Assembly (NCBI GenBank): GCA_015501075.1
Contig: JADNYJ010000581.1
Span: 1-19,811 of the forward strand
DNA length: 19,811 nucleotides
Direction: 5' to 3'
Origin: Gymnopilus junonius
Taxonomy: Eukaryota; Basidiomycota; Agaricomycetes; Agaricales; Galerinaceae
Each line of letters begins with the position of its first letter. The first letter of the stretch is position 1. The notes below the pieces were generated by a model that made no database searches, was not told the DNA's origin, and was given only the letters and a program-made list of their open reading frames with translations. Made by a program: the position numbers and the translations under genes. This document shows positions 9,373 to 17,843 of this stretch, piece by piece.

Positions 9373-11462
9373 TCAGTCCTGAGGTTCTGTTTTGATGCGC
9401 TTGGAAGGTATGTGAACTGGAACAAAGCAGCCGCCATTAAAGCCCGGAAATTAAGCAGAAGGACCAGGTAGAATCCTTACCTCGATCCGCGTGGTCACCT
9501 TCTCTCTTAACTAAGATGACCGGGGCTGGAAAGAAAGGTTTGCGATATGTATGACCTTGAATGACGGACTTGACTCACTGGTATTTCGCTGTCTAATACG
9601 GGGGTCTAGCATTGGACCCACTGGCGAGTTGCGAGGGTAAGTACGGGTTGTGTGAGGTCCAGTGTAATGCTCTTCAGGTTCCGATTTGATTTGTATAGGT
9701 TCTGGACTGCGGGGACGATGCTCCTTGCCTAAATATGTATGCTCCTTGGCGAACTTCATGCTTGGTGGCTCGTTAAATGACAATGCTGGTTTGAAAGGTG
9801 GATAAGCCACGAGTTAAATCGAGTTAGGAGACGAGACCTACCGAAGCCGTGGTCGTCCATTGGTTCCGCTTTGACTTTGACTTGAACGTCTTCTTGTTCT
9901 TCTTTCACATTGACCATACCGTCTGCAGCATCACTTGGTTCAGAAGAGAGTGCAGCGAAGGAAGCGAGCAACTCTGCAGAGGGCTTGTACTCTGCCAACT
10001 TTCTCAGAGCAAGTTCCGCGTTCGCAAGATTTAAGATCAATTAACTAACCGGAAATTTCTATATCGACGGGCTCAGGCTTCACCTGCACATGAGGCGCTT
10101 CTGGAGGATCATCGACGAGCATGCTAAAGGCAGCCAGAAGTTCCGCAGACGGTTCATACTCAATCCCGACTAAAATGATTAGATGAAGTTGGTAGGACAA
10201 ATTTTGGTACAAACCTTCAGGAGTAAGGGATACAGTATCTTCCATGTCCTGCGTGATTACTGAAGGTGATGGCTCTTCTTTCACGGAAGGGAAGATCGAG
10301 CTGAGGAAGTCGTTTGCCTCATCTTTGACGGAAGAAGAACTTCTCAGAGACTGCTCTGCCATTTCAGCTAAAGTGTAGAAATTGAGCATGCGCATGCGAC
10401 ATCAGTCGCGTAAGCTGCAGATGGCGCACCTTCTTCATATGGATCGACCTTCTTCACCGGTGATATATTTGAGAAGTCGTCAACTTTCTTCTCGAGATGC
10501 TGTGCACGATATGCTAGGCGAGGATCAACTGTTGCCTTCACATTTGGTAAGCAAAATAGAGGGATAGCGCCAAAAACTATGAGAACTGACTGTAACATTC
10601 TGATGAAAAGCCTCAAGTTCTCGAAGTTTTCTGGCATCGGGTGCTTCATTTCTTTGGGGAATGTTATCCAGAGTCGCTCGAGAAGTTGGTGCCTGAGAAA
10701 TTTCAGTCTGCAGCGGAGGTGCTGCTAATGCTGTTGCTACGACCATCCTGACAGCTGCCATTTCTTTGTGTGCAGAGGAAATAGGGCAAGCGTAAGGAAC
10801 AAACGGTGGAGGTACTGAATCGTCGAGTAATGGAGGAGGATATGGATCTTTGATATAATAAAACTTTGGGTGTGGAATGGGCCCATCATTGGGGATATAT
10901 TCGTTGAATTCTGGGAGATTAATCAGGGAAAATTTAAGGACCGAAAAAAACGTACTGATAGCAGGGTCTTTATGCTTTTCCAGGTTATATTCATACACGT
11001 ACGACACTTTTGGATCGTTGGGCCTGTCCGTCAAGAAGACGGAATGACGATGTGCACCGAGGAAGGATGATATATCTTTTACTTCGTTTGGCAATTTTAC
11101 GATCATGTTATCGTCCTATATACACGCGGGCCCGAAACGTAGTGTACAGTTAGAGCTTTACGAGATGTAGAATATACAAGGTACTAACGGAATACTTTTG
11201 TGTATAAATGGCATTCACCCTTGCATCGTAATAACGACACCCTTTGAGCATAACGGCGAACCAGGCTGCAATTCCATCCTTATTTGTTGTCCATGGCGAA
11301 GTCACGACAAGGTATTTCCTTTTCGATGTTTTTCGTGTACCCTTTTATCCCAAACAAAGCAGAGCGAGGCAAAAGAGTTCAGCCCAAGCACTTCATCCCG
11401 GATTTACTACTACGAAGCTGTCGAGTCTCGACTTCCCGACTCACAGATTTCTCTTTCCCCAT
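9373..11462 (-). CDS. Unknown protein with a modular array of SUMO-consensus (psi-K-x-E) motifs
   Basis: Minus-strand exons: 11462-11445, 11341-11189, 11115-10591, 10535-10430, 10367-10215, 10169-10050, 9991-9842, 9785-9579, 9525-9481 and 9416-9373, giving 506 residues. The N-terminal 230 residues form a compact-looking domain (KYLVVTSPWTTNKDGIAAWF, GCRYYDARVNAIY) that I do not recognise. From residue 268 on the chain looks disordered and carries VKDE (K282), VKEEP (K297), VKPEP (K349), VKEE (K388), VKAEP (K399), IKSEP (K442), VKRE (K484) and IKTEP (K501). None occur before residue 268. Exons 6 and 7 share YEPSAELLAAF/YKPSAELLASF. The last exon has a basic PSKRIK, so a nuclear location is plausible. 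The first exon (six codons) and its 103-bp intron are the least certain; the other joins keep one frame throughout. Confidence 0.75.
9991..10050 (-). repeat. Duplicated exons 6 and 7 (PSAELLA module); the intron between them is spanned here
   Basis: Exon 6 (10169-10050, 120 bp) and exon 7 (9991-9842, 150 bp) of the SUMO-motif gene both open with a Y-x-PSAELLA-x-F block and then carry psi-K-x-E motifs. Both are bounded by phase-1 introns and are multiples of three, so either can be gained or lost without changing frame. The peptides match at about two thirds of the first 15 positions, which suggests an exon duplication that is not very recent. Confidence 0.65.
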
Positions 11463-12119
11463 AAGAGAGAGGCACAGATAGAGTTCAGGATCTCAGAAGC
11501 TTGAACCAACTGAAGCTGAGACGATAGAAGTGGAGGACAAGATAGCACGATGTTCGTGTGAGAGTCGTCGAATCTGATGATCAATTTGCACAGCCACCTC
11601 GCTTTTTCATTGTCTTCCGAACCACCACTTATCGCCTTTCCAGGATGCTATCGGACTTCTACGCAATGCGCGGAAACATGCAGAGATTACTTACCGTGCT
11701 GGTAGTTTTATCAAGGTCAGAGAATCTCGAAACATAGGTTTCACACTTCAATTTCTGCGCATTCATCGTCATCTGTGGAAATACAAATGCAGGCCGACTC
11801 GTTTCTATTAAATCGGTTAATGGACACATTTCTGAGTGAAGGCCCCTTAGGCGACTCTTGAAGCCTGTCTTTTCAGCAAAAGGTTGTCGCAAGCTTGCTG
11901 GTACTCCTCACCATTAGTGTCGGTTCCAAACCCTTGCCGGTTCTATTACGATCGACGTATTTTGAGATATTCAGAGGTAGGAAAACGAGGGGCAGCGCAG
12001 TAAAGTAAGCTTTAGAGTGTCTTTACCCAATCGAAAAATAATGCCTGAATTTTGAATGCTTATAGATCATACATACATGGTTATAAATACCGTAAAGAAC
12101 GTAAATGTCGGCGCCCAGA
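11463..12119 (+). other. Gene-poor region with a possible SUMO-like remnant
   Basis: No complete gene was found. On the plus strand, 11548-11737 is open in one frame without a start codon. It reads VRVRVVESDD, FFIVFRTTT, YRLSRMLSDFYAMRG, a strand-strand-helix order reminiscent of SUMO or Rad60-type ubiquitin-like folds. After that the frame that looks helix- or strand-like changes (KHAEITYR in the next frame), and the expected following F-x-x-x-G strand and C-terminal Gly-Gly were not found. It may be a degenerate ubiquitin-like gene or chance. The region also holds the promoter of the minus-strand gene starting at 11462 and the 3' end of the broken paralogue ending at 12120. Confidence 0.25.
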
Positions 12120-13429
12120 TCATTCAGCATTACCGTTACTGCCCAAGATCCCAGAGTGAAGCATCACCTTAGGCTTCAGGAGCACGGATTCCTGCCATTC
12201 ACCAATCCTCCCGGAAATCTTCTCCGCCCGCACCAGACCTAGATCTGTCGTACAAAGGATCTTTTCGTGCATATCCTTCTCTTCCTTGCCAGCTGGCGTT
12301 CCAAGAGCATCCTCCATCATCGACACGTTATAGGCAACATCAGGAGCGATATACAGGGCCTCCAGGTCGCAAGAAGTGACACACTCCCCGATCTTTTTGT
12401 TCAGTTGTTGTGCCTGTGTCATCAACCTCGATATCGTCTTTCCGAACTTGTCCATGATACGCTCGTGCACTGCTGAGGGGATCCCTTCAGACCGGCCACG
12501 ACGAAAATTTTGGCACATGCGTCGACCATATCAGTGGTGAGGTCCGGCTCTTGCACCAGCATGCGCTGCAAGTGGCTTCTTGTCAGTTGTCGCCACCGAC
12601 CAGAAACTGCTTGTTCTTCTGCAGTGTACCCGAAATGGTGGTTAGTTATCGATTTTTAAAATACGATTTTTATCTCACCCGTTTCTCGCACCCTGGCATA
12701 GATTTCGCTGAGCATGTGTTCATCGTCGGGAGACTCAAAGGCCCAGGAGGATACAATCCAATGGCTGTAGGCAGACATACTAGCCTGCAGAGCATTTGGA
12801 CCAATATAGGATCCTCGTGGTGTTCGGACGTTTTGAGCAAATTCGTCATCCGGGACCCAATAATGTCTTCCGTCCTTGCATATGCTTCGGCTTTCTGCTC
12901 TTCCTCTTCCTCTTCCTCTCCTCACCGTCGACTTTCTTCTGCTCGATCGCCAGTTCTTCAGCCATCGATGCAGCCGTCTGCATGATTCCCCATTCAACTC
13001 CTCCACCAATTTGATAACGTCGCACCTGACAGTTGGTCCAGCTTTCGTCAAGAAAGCCCTGAGCTCCTTTCAGCTCAGCTGTGCGAACACTAAGCAGCTC
13101 AGCGACCTGCGCATGTTCAGCTTAGCGCGGCGCAATTCTGATTCAGTTGTTGATTCCGTGAGCCAAGGTTTCTCGTCTGGTCGACCAGCCTGGTTCTGCT
13201 TCCTTGCACCTTCACGATCCTTTTCAAGATCAATTACGTGTTTCCGAAGTCTGTCGATATCCTCCGCATATGACAGCACTGCTGCCTTCCTTGCCCACTT
13301 TCTGCGTCCCTTTCTTTCAGCAATTGCCGAAGCCGAGCCCAACTCCTCTCCTGTCGTCTGCCTTTTTCGAGAGCTGCCAGATGAGCTTTTGGACGTCGCC
13401 CCAGAGCTTGACGACCCTGACGGTGCCAT
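12120..13429 (-). pseudogene. Frameshifted coiled-coil paralogue (short copy)
   Basis: Reading starts at MAPSGSSSSGATSK (an in-frame ATG also exists at 13474) and runs through a basic segment and one short coiled coil (SYAEDIDRLRKHVIDLEKD). Homology to the 14430-16959 gene then continues, but only by changing frame near 13110, 13050, 12986, 12918, 12795 and 12490: one apparent insertion and five apparent single-base losses. Shared landmarks are VEELNGE/IMQTAASMAEEL against LLNEEIFQTAASLTDRL, SEIYARVRETG against ALYERIRGTG, and the C-terminal VLLKPKVML. The intron at 12619-12678 sits at the same place and phase (1) as in the paralogue. No premature stop arises by substitution. It is either a young pseudogene or a poorly resolved sequence; function is unknown. 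Confidence 0.7.
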
Positions 13430-14429
13430 AGATAGCAGCTGCCGATAGCCCAATTGTAGTACAGTACGCGCCAAAGCGCGAAGACGGCCAGAGTGATAGA
13501 GGAAACGAGTGAGGAGAAGGAGTTGGTTGCATGATTGAAAATTGTACAGAGAGACTGAGTTGGACCCTGGCCGTATTACGCTCTCTCCTTTTTGCCTTCA
13601 GAGCCTGCGGTTTACGCCATGAGGCTGTCCAAACGTGTGGGTTTCGTCTGGGAAGTTTGGATTTTGCTTCAAGACCCTCCCCTTAGCCTCGTGCGAGTCG
13701 AGTCACTGACACTCGGACATGCTCCTCCCGACCACTTCGTCGCCCCTTACTAGAACCCAGCTTACGACAGAGCCGTATTCTTATTATCATGACGTCTGCT
13801 AAACTTTTAACGTTCAAGATGGGCGGCAGCGATGCTTTCCCAGGAGTCCTATTCATACCTATCCACAGGACGGCCTTGCTCGAGATTGCCATGATCCTCG
13901 TTTTTTGATATCGAGTTTCAAGCGTCCCATTATGTCACCACCTCTAAAAACATGGCGCCTTGCCGCTACCAGACTGTCAAGATGTTCACCATGAAGTGAT
14001 GTCGGAGGATAAAATGGGTCTGCGCGAGAAATTTGAAGCAGCCCTTATCAGGCATATGATGACTCCACGCTGAATTAGGGTGATTATGGACACATGACAG
14101 CACGTTCTCCCTTCCACCCTGTTGCAAACTGGGTGGCATATCTCCTCATCGGCTCAGCAAGGCGTAAGCTTCAATTCAACGAGCGTAAGCCTTGACGGTT
14201 CTTTCTCCAAGGCTATTTGGAGTCATGTTCTGTCCACCTCAGACATTGTCTCGACAAATATTGCCCTTCTTCGCTTAAAAATTTCACGACCAATTCTCAA
14301 CAAATTAAATAATCGCATAAAACGTTTCTTGAACATATTATGATTTGACAGCCAACATCACCTTGGCAGGTAAGAGTATAAAACGCGTTCTGAACTAGTA
14401 CATAAATAACGCAACTTACGGAAACCTTT
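13430..14429. other. Spacer between the two coiled-coil paralogues
   Basis: About 1 kb between the start of the short copy and the end of the long copy, both on the minus strand. It should hold the promoter of the short copy and the 3' untranslated region of the long one. Open stretches of up to about 73 codons exist (for example 14122-14343 plus, 13683-13892 minus), but none shows a family signature or flanking splice pattern. I see no gene here. Confidence 0.5.
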
Positions 14430-16959
14430 TTACCATAGAACACCATTTAGGACCACCTTCGGTTTAAGAAGTACCTGTTCCGCTTCTAGTCCAGCAGTGT
14501 CGAGTCGTTTCAAGCCCAGAGCAACAGTGCAGACCACCTCTTTCCGCCGGAGGTCGATTGTTTTGGATCCTGTCCTCATCGCTCGACCCAAACGGCGCGT
14601 CGTTTGCCATCTTATCCACGTCAAACATCTTTCCTGGATCGACCATCATAGCTTCCAACTCGCCATTTCCTCCAGCCGTCGTCAGGCTGTTGAGTTGGAG
14701 GGCATGAGAGACCATGTCGGCTATCCTCTTGGCATACTTCTCCCGCAGAATATCCTCGACTTCGCTCTGCTTCGACCACCCACAAACGGTTAGTAGGGCA
14801 TGGAGTTGCTCAGTTAAATATGCGATCAACTTCGTATTCCTATCTGAAGGAGGCACGCAATTCTGTTGAGTCGCTTTTCTCCAAGGTAGCGCAATAGCAA
14901 GCCCACCTGCCGCAAGAGTTAGTATTGACCATTATGAAAAGATATCAGACTGACTCTCACCTGTTCCTCTGATTCTTTCATACAAAGCATACAAGAAGCT
15001 GGCATAGTCCCACTCAGGAGGATACCACGAAGTGATGATGTGCATGCAAGAGGCGATCAGGCATCCTTGGAGCGCGATTTGAATGAAAGGACTGAAATCT
15101 TCGGGCATATTCGACGCTTCCTTTTGCAAGGTCTTGACCAGCTCTAAGCCAAGCATCGACTTCAGCATCTCCGCCAGTGCAGCAGCACTCTCATCCTCGA
15201 TGACGAACCTCTTTGAGACGCTTTCAAGACGATCAGTCAGCGACGCGGCGGTTTGGAAGATCTCCTCGTTCAACAATTTGACGGTCGTCATCGCGCTCTC
15301 TGCTCGGACCTCTGGTGGAGCATTGGACGTTCCTTTAAGGCCGAGTAACGCGGCGCCGAGGCGGCTGGGGCCTATCTTGCTGAGCTGAAGCTCATTTGCC
15401 TGCTGGCGAAGTTGGTCCATCAGCATGCGATTTTGACGTTTGGCACCATTCAGGGAGATTTGAAGACGGAGAAGCTGAGATGCGAGGTTTTCGTTGTTCA
15501 ATTCAACCATCTTGATGTGGTTTTCCTTCTCCGCAACTACATCCCTCCCATCTGCGGCATTGTCCTCGTGATGTTGGAGTCTGGTCTCCAGCTCATCGTT
15601 CCTGCGATAAACATCGCCGACCTCCTCTTTCTGGTTCTTGATGCGCTGCTCCAGACTTTGAATCTGCTCCAAATGAGCCTCCTTTTCCTCCTCCAGGCGT
15701 TGAATCTGCTCCAAATGGGCCTCCTTCTTCTCCTCCAGGTTGGTGACCCGCTCGCCGTTGTCGAGCCTTTCGACCTCGATGATGCCCTTCAAGCGCAAAA
15801 GTTCCTCCTGGAGGTCTTGCTTCTCTTGTGCGGCGAAGTCAGCGACATCCTGCTTCTCCATTGTCAACCTGAGAATTTCATCCTGAAGCTCGCGTGCAGC
15901 GATGTCGGCCACCTCCTGCTTTTCCATCTTCAACCTGAAAATTCTTTCCTGAAGCTCCTGTCCAGCGACGTCGGCTACCTCCTGCTTCTCCGCCCTCAAT
16001 CTCAGGATTTCCTCTTGAAGCTCTTGTTTGTCGAGTGCAGCGGCGTCGCGGATCTCCTCCTTCTCTATCCTCAACGTCATAATTTCGTCCTGGAGTTCCT
16101 GTTTGTCGCGTGCAGCGACCTCGGCGTCCTCCTCCTTCATCATCCTCAGCCTCTCCATGTCTATAGATATCTGGAGAATTTCATTGCGCAGGTCGTTGAT
16201 CATGTTTGATTTCGACTGGAGATCTTCCTTGGCAAGTTCGAGCGTGTCTTCAAGCTCCTGGAGTCGGCCTAGTGAAACGGCCGTCTTTTCAAGTGCGAGG
16301 GTTTCGCTGTCTTTGTTCAGGTCAGCATCGACGATTGGCGGGACATCCTCGTTCTCGGCGCGTTTTGCGAGCTCAACACTCTGCTCCTTGGCCTCGCTGC
16401 TGCTTTCCAATGCCGACCATTCCGTCTCGGAGACCTTCGCTTCAGGCTGTAGAACAACGGCGTAGCCAGGTTCCTCAAGAGATTCCACCCTCTCAACAGA
16501 GTTCGGTGCGGCCACAGGAAATTCGGATTGTGGCAGGGGAAGGAGGACGGGTTCAGGAGCGGGTTCAGGGATGGGTTCAGGGATGGGTTCAAAGACGGGT
16601 TCAGGCTCCTCGACAAATGTCGTTTGCTCCTGGATTCTCGTCTCGGGCGAGATGGGGATAGGGTTGGTGAATGCCAGAGGAGGAGCGTGTTTCTCTGAGA
16701 CAGGCTCAAGCTCAGTACTAGGACCGGCCTTTGAAGTATCAAGGTTTGTAGGAGGTGGCTGTTCGGCAATGACTGCGACTGCGACGGTGGCTGGGGGCGG
16801 GGGTGGGATGGGAGGAGGAACAGACGGTTTCCTGTCTTTTTCCTTGTCGATGACACTCATCAGCGACCCCGTCCTTGACGGCACGGTTGCGGTATCGCGT
16901 CGGCCAGATTTCCCGCGACTTTTAGAAAGAAATTTTGATACGGAGAATATGGAAGACAT
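14430..16959 (-). CDS. Long coiled-coil protein with proline-rich N-terminus and C-terminal frameshift
   Basis: Exon 1 is 16959-14961 and exon 2 begins at 14906 after a 54-bp intron. As read without correction the product is about 813 residues, ending at 14464. Order: a serine/arginine-rich start, a PPPIPPPPP run near residue 50, PEP repeats at about 117-140, then a heptad-rich coiled coil at about 220-525 with repeated QELQ-E-I-x-LR units. A globular helical C-terminal region follows, shared with the copy at 12120-13429. The conserved end KEVVCTVALGLKR...VLLKPKVVLNG lies in a different frame from the upstream exon 2 reading; the break falls between about 14540 and 14585, and the shared-frame stop is at 14430. 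No enzyme motif is seen. A structural or scaffold role is inferred from the coiled coil only. Confidence 0.8.
15658..15741 (-). repeat. 42-bp tandem duplication in coiled-coil gene
   Basis: Two copies, 15658-15699 and 15700-15741, differ at only a few bases and encode two 14-residue units of the form EKKEAHLEQIQRLE. The unit is two heptads long, so duplication keeps the coiled-coil register. This points to recent in-frame growth of the coil. Confidence 0.85.
15785..16115 (-). repeat. Degenerate 66-75-bp coiled-coil repeats
   Basis: Five successive units share the pattern QELQ(D/E)EI-x-LR-x-EK(Q/E)E(V/I)-x-D-A, with lengths of about 22-25 residues (for example DKQELQDEIMTLRIEKEE, RELQDEILRLTMEKQD). 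Third-position variation shows they are older than the 42-bp duplication next to them. They account for most of the length difference between the two paralogues. Confidence 0.75.
16549..16608 (-). repeat. 12-bp tandem repeat encoding PEP motifs
   Basis: Five plus-strand units of GGGTTCAGGGAT or close variants begin at 16549, 16561, 16573, 16585 and 16597. On the coding strand each adds four residues of the type (I/A/V)PEP. The two central units are identical, which suggests slippage in a low-complexity linker between the N-terminus and the coiled coil. Confidence 0.85.
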
Positions 16960-17843
16960 TCTTCAGAATGTTTGGAATGCGTGGTGTTTCTGGTGTGGGT
17001 TTTCAAGGCGTCGTTGTTTGTGCGGTCATGAAGTCTTATGAAGGTCGGCTAGGCTTCAGAGGTATTGGAGTGCAAGCCTGCTGCCATGGTTGTTTCAACG
17101 TGTTCGTGCTGCAGGCCATGAGGCGATATGTTCTTCGCAGGTGGTCAATGAGGCCGATTGGGGCGATTGGAGTTTCGTTTCATGGAGGGTCTGTGATTTG
17201 GACGAGGGTGCGTCTTCTAGACGTAAGTGAGCATTATATCTCCAAGCCTAGGCGTTCGGCTCACACATGAAATCTATTCCAGTGTGTGTTTTGGTGGGAT
17301 ATCCCTGTTTAATCTATGCCTGAACAAATGTTGTCGCGCTTTCAAGACCGAGGCAGCAGTGCCTTGTCTGTACAGTCACATCTCGTCAGCTCGCTTGCCA
17401 ACATTGACGGATAAGAATCATATGTGTGCATTGGATACGAGGCAGGAACGTTGTGTCCTTGGGTTTTGGCAGGCTGTTCATCACGGCACAGCTTCAGATG
17501 CCCTGAGAGATATGTAAGCAGGAGATTTCCGTACACGTGGACAGTCGTTGAAAGAAAACAGAGAAAACGTAGAGTTTTGTATGATTGCAATGAATGGACC
17601 GTCTAATCGCGTATTCGCGTTTCCTGATGTCGGGGCTTGCCTTTACTCTCTTCTCTTCCAGAACAGCTTCCGCACAGTTGCCGATTAAGCGCCCGAACCC
17701 AAATACAGCATCTATCTGACAGGAATCTCCCCACAAGGCTGTCCACGTTCCTCCTATCCGTGCCGTTCTCAGAATTGTCAGACTTCCCTTTATTTATACG
17801 CCTCTCTCGTCTCACAATCACCACCACCATCTATCCTGAACCC
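16960..17843. promoter_or_regulatory. Divergent intergenic region of coiled-coil and HSP70-like genes
   Basis: About 880 bp between two genes transcribed away from each other. A TTTATAC sequence at about 17794-17799 lies some 45 bp upstream of the HSP70-like ATG and could be a TATA-type element. A short TTCCAGAA at 17656-17663 matches two inverted heat-shock pentamers, but a third in correct spacing is missing. No protein gene was recognised. Confidence 0.4.

Noticed and set aside
11198..11504. Plus-strand open frames over the 5' exons of the SUMO-motif gene
   Set aside because: The minus-strand reading has consistent exons, splice sites and protein-like sequence; the plus-strand frames are its shadow.
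13944..14073. Short plus-strand peptide frame (HHEVMSEDKMGLREKF...) between the two paralogues
   Set aside because: Only about 30 codons, no start in good context, no homology recognised and no flanking splice sites.
15083..17041. Long plus-strand open frames opposite the coiled-coil gene (for example 15412-16209)
   Set aside because: They mirror the repetitive antisense strand; the leucine-rich reading is the complement of the Glu/Gln-rich coiled coil.
17656..17663. TTCCAGAA as a heat-shock element for the HSP70-like gene
   Set aside because: Only two pentamers are in phase and the next TTC is at the wrong spacing; one such match in 900 bp is not surprising, and HSPA12-type genes need not be heat-induced.
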